A stretch of 64,000 nucleotides of DNA from Diplonema papillatum (GCA_030068145.1 JAPJBO010000794.1:1-64000), one strand, 5' to 3'. Shown: positions 1 to 10,765, counted from the first letter of the stretch. Notes: a model not told the origin generated them from the sequence alone. Program-made: numbers and translations.

Positions 1-30
1 CAGGTTACTATATAATTATGTGGCTTGTCC

Positions 31-64
<34 letters not shown>

Positions 65-490
65 TCGTCACAATGAAAAATTCCAAGCAAAAATTTCACC
101 TTTGTCAAAAAAAAATTCTGAAAAACTCAAAATTCAGAATCCAGTTTCTATTGGTTTTCCTACGAACCAGACCCGCAAACCAGCCATTTTTTGGCAGCAT
201 CCAATTCCACAGGTATATAATTATGTGGCTTGTCCGTCTGTCTGTCTGTCTGTAAAAAATTCTGAAAAACTCAAAATTCAGAATCCAGTTTCTATTGGTT
301 TTCCTACGAACCAGACCCGCAAACCAGCCATTTTTTGGCAGCATCCAATTCCACAGGTCAGGTTACTATATAATTATGTGGCTTGTCCGTCTGTCTGTCT
401 GTCACAATGAAAAATTCCAAGCAAAAATTTCACCTTTGTCAAAAAAAAATTCTGAAAAACTCAAAATTCAGAATCCAGTTTCTATTGGTT
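1..490. repeat. Satellite with (GTCT)n runs, left block
   Basis: About two and a half units of a ~180-200 bp tandem repeat. Each unit has a variable (GTCT)n run, then a stretch rich in AAAATTC, then TTTTTTGGCAGCATCC and a TATATAATTATGTGGC segment. The number of GTCT copies differs between units (from about three to about eleven), so the microsatellite changes length inside a more stable unit. The same array resumes at 3585-4035 on the far side of an insertion. No coding potential beyond translated repeats. Confidence 0.9.
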
Positions 491-496
491 TTCCTT

Positions 497-534
497 TTTT
501 TTTTTTTTTTTTTTTTTGCCAGTGACTTTTTACC

Positions 535-568
<34 letters not shown>
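497..568. repeat. Two poly-T tracts (poly-A on minus strand)
   Basis: Runs of about 22 and 29 T separated by a 17-base spacer. On the minus strand they read as a double poly-A tail at the 3' end of the insertion containing the 512-codon ORF. Confidence 0.8.
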
Positions 569-569
<1 letters not shown>

Positions 570-1084
570 GTAACTGAGGGGTGTGCTGGTTCCTGTCTTT
601 GGCCTTGCTGCGAAAGGGGCCTCCACGCCAGCACCGATGGGGAGATTTTTTTTTCCTTTGTAATAACGGGGGACCAAAAGAGACCAAAGAAAAACAGAAA
701 GAGACAAAAGATTCACCACAAAAACACATAAGCATGGCCATTTTAATCTATTTTATCAGGGCTGGTTCAGTTTTGGTGGCGGACCACCTGCCCTCTTCGA
801 TGCGCGGTGGCAAGCCACCTCGCATCTTTGTTTTTTTTTTCTTTTTTCTTCATTTTCTCTGTTGAGGCCTGTTTGTGTTTTTGCTGGTTGCATGGTGAGG
901 GGGGGGTGACAAAAGAGAAGTGCAAACCTTGGCCGGACCGGACCTGCACCCTCTCGAGCCGCCCTAAAAAAAAAGAAACAGCATACCCTGTGACAAAACA
1001 AGAAAGGGCATACCATAATGAGGAGGATGAAAGGGAAGAAACAAAGAACTGAAAGGAAACGGGTGGGGGTGGGAAGGGTGAACG

Positions 1085-1320
1085 GTAAAACAAAAGAACG
1101 AGAGAGAGAACGAGAGAGAGAGTGAGAGACAGTGTGGGTGAGAGGGTGATCGTGAGAGAGAGAGAGAGAGAGAGTGAGAGAGAGAGTGCGGTGGAGTGGG
1201 TGAGAGAGACAAGGGCGAGTGCGGGGGAGAGTGAGGGGTAGGGTGGGGGTGGGGAGGTGGGGGGGTTGGGTTTTGTGTTTGTGGGAGAGGGAGCGGGGGG
1301 GGTTTGGGGTCGAGGGATGG
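1085..1320. repeat. GA-rich purine tract
   Basis: Long purine-rich sequence, including (GA)n and GAGTG runs between about 1085 and 1215, and G-rich sequence up to about 1350. It lies downstream (3') of the 512-codon ORF in the probable 3' untranslated part of the insertion. The opposite strand is a CT tract, which makes spurious Leu/Ser/Pro-rich ORFs. Confidence 0.85.
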
Positions 1321-1393
1321 GGAGGGGAGTGCGCCAGGTTTGGGGGTGGGGGTGGGCCATTGGGCTCCCCCCGTTGGTTCAGGGGCTCGTGCC

Positions 1394-2932
1394 TCATTTT
1401 AGCGGCAGCGGGACCTGGGCGTACAAAGTCGTGTAGACCGCGTCGAGCTCGTGCCATGCGGGGTCCTGGCGGCTTTCTCCTGCCTCGGTGTCCATGAACA
1501 GGATCCCCTTCCCTTTCGGGTGTGCCCTGGCAAACTTCCATTGGCCCTCCTCCCCGTCTTGCAAGGTCCCCAGGAGGGCAGACCACCTCCCCGGGGGGTG
1601 CTTTCGAGGCGGTTTCCCCCTGAGGAGGATGATGCCGAGAAGGTCGCGAGCCGCCACCGTCAGTGTTTCCGCTGTACACCTCCCTCGCAGTGCGAGCTGC
1701 TCGTCTATGGGAGTCTCGAAGTCCGAGGACCTGCGGCGCTCCCATGCTAGCCACATCTGGATCCTGAACACCTCGGCGAATAGCACCCTCCGCCGCCCGT
1801 GTGCGACTGCCAGCCAGTTAAGGGCCGCCCATCCCCACTCGTCCGCCACCCTCCCCTGTCCCGCCTTCCTGTGTAGCGAGATTGGGAACCTGTCCTCTAG
1901 CTCCGGGGGTGTCACCACGTCCCATGCGTACTTCGGTCCCCTGGCCTTCTTTGTTATTCCCCGGGTTGGCCCTGGGGGCTCGTCCTCGCCTCCCTCATCG
2001 CATGCCGAGTCCGCGTCTCTCTTCCTCCGCACGCCCGCAAGCCGGAAAGCAATGCCCTCCTCTGCATCCATGTCAGGAACTCCCCTCGCAGGGAACAGCT
2101 CCGCTCCTAATTCGCCGGCCTGGCCATCCGGCCCCGAGGTGCCTGGCCTCGCCGCCGACTCTTGCGCCGTTTCGGGTTCAGGAGTCCGGGGTGTGTCGGG
2201 GGGTGTCACGTGAAAGGCCTGCCCTCCCTGTCCTTCCCCTACTCCCATGCCCCATGCCGCTGTGACAGTCCTCGGGCCTGTCGATAGGGAGTTGGGCTCG
2301 TCTGACTCTGAGCTCAACGAGTCCTTTTCGTCGTCCCCGGCGGCCTCAGCTTCGAGCTTCCCCTCCTGCGGGGCTCTGCCCGCCGCCAATCTCCTTGTTG
2401 CTTCTTCGAGCCTTGCAAGGAACTCCTCGGAGCTCGGCCCCTCGTCGTTGGTCCCACTGTTCGCTGGCCCGTGCCCATCCTCGGTCTCGCTCGTGCGTTG
2501 GGGTGTGCTCTGCGTTGTGGCCTTTGGCGCGGTCACGACAGGGCTGTGGCCTTCGCTGGCCGTTGCCTCTGCCGGCCCCGCCACCATGTCTGCGGGGCTT
2601 CTCATCGCGTCAATCGGGGAGCGGTCGGGGTGTTCTGGGTAAACCTCGGGGTCTCCTGTCGGTGCCTCCGGCTGCGGGTGGCACGGGCGCGTAGCTCCCT
2701 GCGCCCCCACTCCACCGCCTTCTCTGTTGCCATTGTCGACCTCCCCGGCTTCCGGTATGTCTTGGCTTGCCGAGCCGAGGGGCGCTGCGTCCCTGGTGTC
2801 GCCTAGCGCCTCGGGCTGCTCAAGGGTCGGCTGGTATGCAAAGAGAAAGGTGTCTGTGTCTTCATACCTCGGCGCGGTTGAAAAGCTTGTGTTCATCCCG
2901 TCGAGCATCCCTCCCAAGTCTCTTGGGAGCAA
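1394..2932 (-). CDS. Unrecognised 512-residue ORF of the insertion, ORF1/Gag-like candidate
   Basis: I do not recognise this protein. The first ~290 residues are low-complexity and rich in Pro, Gly, Glu and Ser, as in many retroelement ORF1/Gag proteins. Around residues 310-345 there is a basic patch, including RRKRD and ITKKARG, that could serve as a nuclear localisation signal. The last ~170 residues look globular and Trp-rich (WGWAALNWL, MWLAWERRR, RWSALLG). A diverged copy of the N-terminus lies on the plus strand at 49093-49260 (shared LDGM, SFS, YED, DTFL and YQPT blocks), so this belongs to a repeated family and the start may be the internal Met in LDGM rather than the first Met. It could be an ORF1-type nucleic-acid-binding protein or a captured host gene. 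The open frame over 1.5 kb and the conserved family block argue for real coding. Confidence 0.5.
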   Translation of the reverse strand: MLPRDLGGMLDGMNTSFSTAPRYEDTDTFLFAYQPTLEQPEALGDTRDAAPLGSASQDIPEAGEVDNGNREGGGVGAQGATRPCHPQPEAPTGDPEVYPEHPDRSPIDAMRSPADMVAGPAEATASEGHSPVVTAPKATTQSTPQRTSETEDGHGPANSGTNDEGPSSEEFLARLEEATRRLAAGRAPQEGKLEAEAAGDDEKDSLSSESDEPNSLSTGPRTVTAAWGMGVGEGQGGQAFHVTPPDTPRTPEPETAQESAARPGTSGPDGQAGELGAELFPARGVPDMDAEEGIAFRLAGVRRKRDADSACDEGGEDEPPGPTRGITKKARGPKYAWDVVTPPELEDRFPISLHRKAGQGRVADEWGWAALNWLAVAHGRRRVLFAEVFRIQMWLAWERRRSSDFETPIDEQLALRGRCTAETLTVAARDLLGIILLRGKPPRKHPPGRWSALLGTLQDGEEGQWKFARAHPKGKGILFMDTEAGESRQDPAWHELDAVYTTLYAQVPLPLK

Positions 2933-3308
2933 GTCTCCTGGGAATAAAAATGCACCGCCGTACTGTTTCCAGACGTGTACCTGGTGCCTGGCCGGTGTTC
3001 CCCGTGTTTCGAATTCTTTTTAACACAAACAGCAAATGGCACAACCACACCACTGGCAGGCGCAGTTTTTGACCGCACCGGTTCACATTGAACCGGCGCC
3101 TGCCACACGGCACTGGGGAACCCCTTCTTTTTTCTTTCTGGGGGTTCAGCTGGGAGCCTGGAAAGGCCGCCGCTTCGCCACAAGCAACCCTTTCTCGCAC
3201 AGGCAAAGGAAATTCTACAACTTTGGCCCCGCAAGAAAAGCCAAGCACCAAAGCAACCTCGCCTTCGCAGCAAGAAAGACCCACCGGGGAGTCCAGCCTT
3301 CCGGAAAC

Positions 3309-3455
3309 GGAAACGGTTTGTCAAGCCGCTTCTGCCTTCGAGCCTTCGATTTTCAACCTCTCCGCCACAAGGGGGCAGAACCTGCCTTCGGGTAAGGAAA
3401 CGGTTTGTCAAGCCGCTTCTGCCTTCGAGCCTTCGATCTTCAACCTTTCCGCCCC
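3309..3455. repeat. Tandem duplication of an ~89-bp unit
   Basis: The block GGAAACGGTTTGTCAAGCCG plus the following TTCTGCCTTCGAGCCTTCGA occurs at about 3309 and again at about 3398, slightly diverged. Non-coding as far as can be seen. Confidence 0.75.
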
Positions 3456-3476
3456 ACGAGGGAGCAGAGAGGTACT

Positions 3477-3551
3477 GCTTGCCTTGGCCGCGTTTCGAAA
3501 AACACGTTTCCAGGGGACACCGCGAGGAGGTGGCAAGTCAGATTTTGTCCC
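3477..3551 (+). repeat. Short dispersed repeat (75 bp), copy 1
   Basis: A ~75-bp block containing CTTGCCTTGGCCGCGTTTCG and CACCGCGAGGAGGTGGCAAG, nearly identical at 6190-6267. More diverged versions with CACCACGAGGAGGTGCAGGT occur at about 8638, 10234 and 12216. It marks segments that moved together with the 300-bp satellite. Confidence 0.75.
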
Positions 3552-3584
3552 CCGCAACGTCCGCGGCTACTGCTCTCCTGTCTC

Positions 3585-3661
3585 CAGACCCGCAAACCAG
3601 CCATTTTTTGGCAGCATCCAATTCCACAGGTCAGGTTACTATATAATTATGTGGCTTGTCC

Positions 3662-3699
<38 letters not shown>

Positions 3700-4035
3700 T
3701 CGTCACAATGAAAAATTCCAAGCAAAAATTTCACCTTTGTCAAAAAAAAATTCTGAAAAACTCAAAATTCAGAATCCAGTTTCTATTGGTTTTCCTATGA
3801 ACCAGACCCGCAAACCAGCCATTTTTTGGCAGCATCCAATTCCACAGGTCAGGTTACTATATAATTATGTGGCTTGTCCGTCTGTCTGTCTGAAAAATTC
3901 CAAGCAAAAATTTCACCTTTGTCAAAAAAAAATTCTGAAAAACTCAAAATTCAGAATCCAGTTTCTATTGGTTTTCCTACGAACCAGACCCGCAAACCAG
4001 CCATTTTTTGGCAGCATCCAATTCCACAGGTCAGG
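3585..4035. repeat. Satellite with (GTCT)n runs, right block
   Basis: Continuation of the satellite at 1-490, two and a half units with GTCT runs of very different length (about eight copies at 3660, about three at 3880). The break between the two blocks is the 497-3584 insertion. Confidence 0.9.
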
Positions 4036-4059
4036 TTTGCCCGGGTTTGCTGGAGGTGT

Positions 4060-5200
4060 GCCCCCCTCTATCTCTTCCAATCAGGCTTGGCAACACAGGA
4101 CCCCCAAAGAACGCGCAGAATGGGAAGCAAAAGGATGAGTGGTGGGAGTCCTGTGTGTCTAGGGGCTTGTCTCTCACTCAAGGCTTTTTGTTGGCTGGCT
4201 TGCTGGCTGCTGACTTGCTGGTGCTGACTTGCTGGTGCTGACTTGCTGGTGCTGACTTGCTGGTGCTGACTTGCTGGTGCTGACTTGCTGGGTGCTGGCC
4301 TGGGTGGGTGTCTGCTGGTACTGCGCTGCCTGCTATGTGCTTCCTGCTGGTGCCTGCGTGTGCTGCCTGCCGATGGTGCTGCCTGCCGTTGGTGCTGCCT
4401 GCTGCTGGTGCTGGCTGGTGTGTGCCTCCTGCTGGTGCTGCCTGGTGCTCATAATATTTTTTTCCAAAACTTGAAAATTCGAAAAATATACCCAAGTATC
4501 ACAGTCCCCGTGCCAAAGATTGTTGCTATGCGTGTGCTTTGTCTGTCTCTAATCTGCCCAAAACTTCCACCGATTAGGGATCATCAGAACTATGAACACG
4601 CAGACCTCGAAAGGTTTGCTTCCTCCTGTTTTGTTTCCACTGCGGTTAGCCACATACAATGTCGTGAGACAAAGTTTTTTCGGCCAGTTGCGAGGAACTG
4701 CCTGCAGGAGTTGCTCAAAGCATGAACGTCAAGGACGCTCAACAAAGCCTATGGAGGGGCTCGCATCTGATCCAAAATGCTGGCATAGTGACACGGGTTG
4801 ATCTTGCTGACTGGCTCGACAGGTACTCCCGCGTTGCAAAGTGCAGCTTCCTTTCAACCCTTCAAAGATAGGACAAAGCACGCACACAAGAGACAACCAA
4901 TAGCCATTTTCCCCTCCCCCATCCTTCCTCCCAATGTTTTGGGTTCCTGGTTTGGTTCTGCTGATGCTGTGCTGCTTCTGCTGCTACTTCTGCTGCTGCT
5001 GCTTCTGCTGCTGCTGCTGCTGCTGCTTCTGCTCCTTCTCCCCCTGCTGGTGCTTCAGTCTTGCTGATGTTTCTGCTGCTACAAAAAAAAATGCGAATGA
5101 GTGGAAACCCCATGTGCTGACAACGGTGGCTACCTGTTCTTTGGGCCAAAAGGGGCCTGCCATGCCAGCACTGGGACATCTTTTCATTTCTTTACATTCA
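4060..5200. repeat. Segmental duplication copy A, with CTG-rich tracts
   Basis: Roughly 1.1 kb that is repeated at about 6830-7880. The best-conserved part (4495-4950 with 7110-7570) aligns by eye at around 90 percent, with shared blocks such as AAGATTGTTGCTATGC and GACTGGCTCGACAGGTACTC. Each copy carries a CTG-rich tract of different make-up, a 14-bp GCTGACTTGCTGGT repeat here (about 4200-4290) plus a CTG tract at 4955-5070. Minus-strand ORFs here translate mainly the repeats. Confidence 0.85.
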
Positions 5201-5509
5201 TTTCTTTAAAATAAGAAGAAAAGTGTGGACAAAAGGCTTAAAGCAACCTTCTCTTGACTTCGATGGGGTTTTTGCTGCCTTGCTGCTGCTCATCTAGCTG
5301 CTCCTGTTGTTCCTGTGTTTGGTGCTGGTGCTGCTCTTGCTCCTGCTTCTCTTGTTGCCTTTCATCGAAGCTGTGAAACTCTCTCAAAACCAAACGCTGC
5401 AGTAAACGACCCTCCCCCTTCGAAATGGAAAGGCTTGCATTTTTCATCGAAGCCCCGATTCGCAAACTTCGTCTGTGTTTTAATTTCCTGTTTAGGTTTC
5501 TTTGAAACG

Positions 5510-6112
5510 AAAGTTGCTGTCTGCCTTGCTGCTGCCTTGCTCCTCCTCTTGCTGCTCTTCTTGCTGCTACTCTTGCTCCTGCTGCTCTGCTGCCTTTCTC
5601 CGAAGCTGTGGAATTCTCGCAAAACCAAACACTGCAGTCAAGGACCTTCGCTTGCAAAGACTGCTTTCATTGCAAGCTCCGATTTCCTTCTTAAGCGCTT
5701 CAAACAAACTTCGTCTGTGTTTTGATTTTCTGTTTATGTTTATTTGAATTCAAAGCTCCTATCCTGTCTGCTGCCTTCTGTTGGTGCTCTTCCTCCTGCT
5801 GATTAACCGCTGCTGTCTTGCTCTGGCTGCCTTGCTGCTGCTGCCTTGCCGCTGCTGCCTTGCTGCTGCTGCCTTGCTGCTGCTGCCTTGCTGCTGCTGC
5901 CTTGCCGCTGCTGTCCTGCTGCTGCTGCTGCCTTGCCGCTGCTGTCTTGCTTCTGCTGCTGCATTGCCGTTGCTGCCTTGCCGCGGCTGCCTTGCCGTGG
6001 CTGCCTTGCTGCTGCTGCCTTGCTGCTGCTGCCTTGCTGCTGCTGCCTTGCTTCTACTGCTGCCTGCCTTGCTGCTGCTGCCTTGCTGCTGCTGCTGCTT
6101 TCTTGCCGACCT
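5510..6112. repeat. Imperfect CTG/CAG arrays
   Basis: Two arrays (about 5510-5600 and 5790-6112) built from CTGCTGCTGCCTTG-type units with occasional CCG variants. All frames through them are open and yield Leu/Ala/Cys-rich (plus) or Gln/Ala/Lys-rich (minus) peptides. That is the expected behaviour of a trinucleotide repeat and not evidence of a gene. Confidence 0.9.
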
Positions 6113-6189
6113 TTTTTACGCCTGGGAAGAGTAGGTGCACAGCTCGGAGGCCAGATACGAAGTTAGGGGCTTTCACCCACAGCAAAGGA

Positions 6190-6267
6190 ACTGCTTGCCT
6201 TGGCCGCGTTTCGAAAAACACGTTTCCAGGGGACACCGCGAGGAGGTGGCAAGTCAGATTTTGTCCC
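6190..6267 (+). repeat. Short dispersed repeat (75 bp), copy 2
   Basis: Near-identical to 3477-3551, ending in the same AGTCAGATTTTGTCCCCC. It is followed immediately by a diverged unit of the ~300-bp satellite (6280-6620). Confidence 0.75.
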
Positions 6268-6279
6268 CCAACCCCAAGA

Positions 6280-6620
6280 CCACCCATTGAGAATTCCGGG
6301 GCCTTTGATGGCCAGCTTCTTGGACTTCACGACCTCTCAGGAGCACTTTGCTGAAGGAACACCGAAAACGTGATAGGCAACTGTTGCATGTCGAAATGGG
6401 GGGGCACGTTCTCCCGAAGTTGCGACCCTTGAAAGAACGTCGTTCGTAGGAGCTTCGAATTCCTGTGACGGTTTCGTTGGATGCATCGGTCAAAATATCA
6501 ACAAAAATATGTACCCATAGCTCTGTCAGAACCTTTTCGCTGACTCGGAACTTCACATACCTTGACTGCTTCCACACGAACTCTCGAACACCAGATTTTT
6601 CAAGCACAACTCCGACCCGA
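6280..6620. repeat. Isolated unit of the ~300-bp satellite
   Basis: Contains the diagnostic blocks of the main array at 8030-10560 (TTCGAATTCCTGTGA, GATGCATCGGTCAAA, GTACCCATAGCTCT, CCCGAAGTTGCGACC) in the same order. No open frame crosses unit boundaries in register. Confidence 0.8.
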
Positions 6621-6639
6621 ACCATCTTGTGAATTTCTT

Positions 6640-6835
6640 TTCTTCTTCTAGTTCCTGTTTGCGTTGTGTGTGCTGAATCCTGTTTTCTTTCGAGTCGGCC
6701 TCTTCACACAAGAGGCCGAACCTGGACAAGAAGGCCCACATCGAAGCACTAAGAATCCATCAAATGCACGAGGGGGCCCGCTAGGGCCACCGAGTGCGGG
6801 TTTGCGGGTTTGGCTTCTTCTGCTTTTTCGGGCTT
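6640..6835. repeat. Dispersed repeat end with GGGTTTGCGGGTTTG
   Basis: A ~190-bp block with TTTCGAGTCGGCCTCTTCAC, a short GGCCTC/GAGGCC inverted pair, then CACGAGGGGGCCCGCTAGGG and the terminal GGGTTTGCGGGTTTG. Related copies lie at about 10630-10765 and 12755-12877. The GCGGGTTTGCGGG string also occurs alone at 15692 and 17780 (as its complement) and at 29360, so it may be the tip of a dispersed element. Confidence 0.65.
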
Positions 6836-7880
6836 GGCATCCCACTTTTGCAATTTCACATGGGGCAAACACAGGACTCCAGAAGGAACGGCGCAGAACG
6901 GGAAGCAAATGGATAGTGTTGGAGTCCTGTGTCTACATTCTCTTTCTTCAACCAAGGAATCCTGTCAAGGCATTCTCTTGGTCTTGCTGGGGCCCTCTTG
7001 GAGCTGCTGCTGGTCTCTGCTGCTGATTTTGGCTGCTGTTTTCTGCTTTCGCTTTCCTGGCTATTTCAAAAAGTTTCCAAAAATAGCAAATTTGAGGAGG
7101 AAAGTTCAAGAATCACATCCCATGCCAAAGATTGTTGCTATGCATGTGCTTTGTCTGTCTCTAATCTGCCCAAAACTTCCACCGATTAAGGACCATCAGA
7201 ACTTTGAACACACAGACCTCGAAAGGTTTGCTTCCCCCTGTTTTGTTTCCACTACAGTTGGCCACATACAATGTTGTGAGACAAAGTTTTTTCGGCCGGT
7301 TGTGAGGAACTGCCTGCAGGAGTTGCCCAAAGCATGACGTCAAGGACGCCCAACAAAGCCTATGGAGGGGCTCGCTTCTGATCCAAAATGCTGGCATAGT
7401 GGCACAGGTTGATCTTGCTGACTGGCTCGACAGGTACTCCCGCGTTGCAAAGTGCAGCTTCCTTTCAACCCTTCAAAGATGGGACAAAGCACAAACACAA
7501 GAGACAACCAATAGCCATTTTCCCCTTCCCCCTTCCCCCCTCCCAATGTTTTTGGTTCCTAGTTTGGTTCTGCTGATGCTGCTGCTGCTGTTCTTCTCCT
7601 GCTCTTGCTGCTGCTCTTGCTGCTGTTCTTGCTGCTGTTCTTGCTGCTGTTCTTGCTGCTGTTCTTGCTGCTGCTCTTGCTGCTGCTCTTGCTGCTGCTC
7701 TTGCTGCTGCTCTGCTGCTCTTGCTGCTGTTTCTGCTGGAAAAGGCAAAGGGGTGAAAACCCCACGTGCTGACAATAGTGGCAACCTGTTTTTCGGCCAA
7801 AAGGGGCCTGCCATGTCAGCACTGGTGGGACTTCTTTATCATTTCTTTATAAAGATGGAGAAAAGTGTGCATGAACAGCC
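6830..7880. repeat. Segmental duplication copy B, with expanded CTG tract
   Basis: Second copy of the unit at 4060-5200. Its tract (about 7567-7738) is a regular CTTGCTGCTG/TTCTTGCTGC array that on the minus strand would encode about nine Gln-Gln-Gln-Glu repeats. The surrounding sequence is the same as in copy A, so the tract changed in length and phase after duplication. Confidence 0.85.
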
Positions 7881-8029
7881 TTAAGTGGCTGTATCCTTGT
7901 GTGGCTTCCAAACTTGGAAGAACAATGCTTCGAAAGAAACCCTCGTGTGAAGTCGAAGCTTCCACTACTAACTACTGAGACTTTCTTTGAAGGCCACAAC
8001 TTCAGGGAGGTGAGCCTTTTCATTTCAAT

Positions 8030-10560
8030 GTCGTTCATCTGAGCTTCGGATTCCTGCGAGGGCTTCTTTGAATGAATCGGTAATGAATACACAAAAACGG
8101 GTACCCGCACCTCTCTCAGAACCTCTTCATTGACCCGCAAATTCGGATGCTTTTATTGTTTCCGCAAGAGACCCGCAAAACCACTCATTGAGAACCCCTG
8201 GGCCTCCCAAAGCCAGTCTCCTTCACTTCATGCTCTACAGGGGCCATATTGCTGAAGGAACGTCATAAAACGCACGCGCCTTCTCCTGATGTATCTTCGA
8301 AACCCCGTCGAAAGAATCCTTGGGAACAATGTGAGGCCAGTCTTTTTCACTTCCTGGTCTTTGGGGGCCATCTTGTTCAAGGAACGTCAAAAACGGCAAT
8401 ACGCGACCTTCTCCTGACGTCGAACTCGAGGGGCCTTGTTCCCGAAGTTCCGACCCTCGAAAGAACATGGTTCGTCTTAGCGGTCAGGAATTGAAGAACA
8501 TGAGTACCCATAGCACTGTCAGAACCTCTTGAATGACTCGCAATTCGCATGCTTTGACAGTTTCCGCAAGACGAGCTTTTCCAATCAACCAAACACACGG
8601 TCATTGATGACCAACCAATTGGGGAAACAACATCTAAGACTGCCTGCGTCGGCCGCGCGTTGAGCACGTTTCCGAGGGACACCACGAGGAGGTGCAGGTC
8701 AGATTCTTGTCCCTCATGTAAGGAAACACGAGATATGAGACCTTCTCGCTTTCAAAAAGGGGGGCTTGTACTTCCGACGTTCTGACCATCGAAATAACAC
8801 TGTTCGATATGAGCATCGAATTCCTGTGGGGGTTTCTTTGGATGCATCGGTCCGAAATGGAAGAAAACGGGTACCATAGCTCTCTCACAACCTCTTCAAT
8901 GACTCACAAATCCACATACCCTGATAGTTTCCACACAAGACCCGCAGAACCACTCATCGATAACCCTTGGGCCCCAGAGGCCAGTCTTCTTCACTTCCTC
9001 GACTTTAGGTCATCTTGTTCAAGGAACGTCAAAAACGGCAATACGCGACCTTCGCCTGTTGTCGAATTCGGAGGGGCTTGTTCCCCGAAGTTCCGACCCT
9101 TAAAAGAATGATGTTTGTCTAAGCTTCGAATTCCTGTGAGGGCTTCTTTGGATGAATCGGTCAAAAATGGAAGAAGATGGGTACCCATAGCTCTCTCACA
9201 ACCTCTTCAATGACTAGAAAATCCGCATACCCTGATTGTTTCCACACGAGACCCGCAGAACCACTCATCGATAACCCCTGGGCCTCCGGAGGCCAGTCTT
9301 CTTCACTTCCTGGTCTTTAGGGGCCATCTTGTTCAAGGAACGTCAAAAACGGCAATATGCGACCTTCTCCTGATGTCGAATTCCCCGAAGTTCCGACCTT
9401 AAAAGAATGACGTTTGTCTGAGCTTAGAATTCCTGTGAGGGCTTCTTTGGATGCATCGGTCAAAAATGGAAGAAAACGGGTACCCATAGCTCTCTCACAA
9501 CTTCTTCAATGACTCGCATATCCGCATACCTTCCACACGAGACCCGCAGAACCACTCATTGATAACCCCTGGGCCTCCGGAGGCCAGTCTTCTTCACTTC
9601 CTGGTCTTTAGGGGCCATCTTGTTCAAGGAACGTCAAAAACGGCAATATGCGACCTTCTCCTGTTGTCGAATTTGGGGGGAGCGTTTTCCCCGAAGTTCC
9701 GGCCCTTCAAAGAATGACGTTAGTCTGAGCTTCGAATTCCTGTGAGGGCTTCTTTGGATGAATCGGTCAAAAACGGAAGAAAACGGGTACCCATAGCTCT
9801 CCCAAAACCTCTTCAATGACTCGCAAATCCGCATACCCTGATTGTTTCCACACGAGACCCGCAGAACCACTCATCGATAACCCCTGGGCCTCCGGAGGCC
9901 AGTCTCCTCCACTTCACGGTCTTTAGTGGCCACCTTGCTGAAGGAACACCAAACAATTTAATATGCGACCATCCCCTGGTGTCGAATTCGGTGGGGCGTT
10001 CCCCGAAGTTCCGACCCTCGAAAGAACGTCGTTCGTCTGAGCTTCGAATTCCTGTGAGGGCTTCTTTGGATGAATCGATCAAAAATCCAAGAAAATGAGT
10101 ACCCATAGCTCTGTCAGAACCGCTTGAATGACTCGCAAATTCGCATGCTTTGACTGTTTCCCCAAGAAGAGCTTTTCCAATCAACCAAACACACGGTCAT
10201 TGTTGACCAACCAACTGGGGAAACAATATCAAAGACTGCCTGCGTCGGCCGCGCGTTGAGCACGTTTCCGAGGGACACCACGAGGAGGTGCAGGTCAGAT
10301 TCTTGTCCCTCATGTAAAGAAACGCATGATAAGAGACCTTCTCCCTTTTCAAAACGGGGGGCTTGTACTGCCGAAGTTCCGACCGGCGAAAGAACACTGT
10401 TCGTATGAGCTCGAATTCCTGTGAGGGTTTCTTTGGATGAATCGGTCAAAAAATCGAGAAAACGGGTACCCATAGCTCTCCCAGAACCTCTTCAATGACT
10501 CGCAAGTGGGCATACCTTGGTTGGTTTCGCGCGAAACCTCAAAGACCAGCTTTTCGATCA
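8030..10560. repeat. Tandem satellite, unit about 300-312 bp
   Basis: The marker TTCGAATTCCTGTGAGGG (or close variants) recurs at about 8042, 8813, 9124, 9423, 9730, 10042 and 10410; the regular part is spaced 299-312 bp. Each unit also has GGTACCCATAGCTCT, CCACACGAGACCCGCAGAAC, GGGCCTCCGGAGGCCAGTCT and CAAGGAACGTCAAAAACGGC. Unit length is not a multiple of three and stop codons fall in every unit, so it is not a coding repeat. Two units carry an extra 75-bp dispersed block (8638, 10234). Confidence 0.92.
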
Positions 10561-10629
10561 CCAAATTCGTCCGACATCGTCGCCATTCATTGTGAACTTG
10601 TTCTTTGGTGCTAATTATTCCTGTTTTTG

Positions 10630-10765
10630 TTGCGTTTTTCGCTCTCTTTCGAGTCGGCCTCTTCACAAAGAGGCCGTATCTAGAAGGAAGGCTAAAAACA
10701 CTGAGAATCAATCCAATCCACGAGGGGGCCCGCAGGGCAACCGAGTGCGGGTTTGCGGGCAGGTG
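10630..10765. repeat. Dispersed repeat end with GGGTTTGCGGG, copy 2
   Basis: Same structure as 6640-6835: a TCGAGTCGGCCTCTTCACAA inverted pair followed by CACGAGGGGGCCCGCAGGGC and GGGTTTGCGGG. Confidence 0.65.

Larger units (their letters stand above)
497..3584 (-). mobile_element. Probable retroposed insertion splitting the GTCT satellite
   Basis: The satellite stops within a unit at 490-497 and resumes at 3585. The left edge of the intervening DNA is two long T runs (497-518 and 536-568), which on the minus strand would be A-rich 3' tails. The interior holds one long minus-strand ORF (1394-2932). This is the layout expected of a retroposed copy inserted in the minus orientation. No reverse transcriptase is present, so it could be a non-autonomous or 5'-truncated non-LTR element, or a retrocopy of a host mRNA. 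I did not find a convincing target-site duplication. The boundaries are inferred from the interrupted satellite unit. Confidence 0.55.

Noticed and set aside
1..490. Telomeric or CRISPR-like array
   Set aside because: The GTCT run is embedded in a larger satellite unit, and the spacing is neither telomeric nor repeat-spacer.
756..1754. 332-codon minus-strand ORF, Leu/Ser/Pro-rich
   Set aside because: It translates the complement of the GA-rich tract and overlaps the better-supported 512-codon ORF in another frame.
7473..7814. Minus-strand ORF with Gln-Gln-Gln-Glu repeats as a poly-Q gene
   Set aside because: All frames through the CTG array are open, the duplicate at 4862-5179 has a different frame and composition, and there is no conserved domain outside the repeat.
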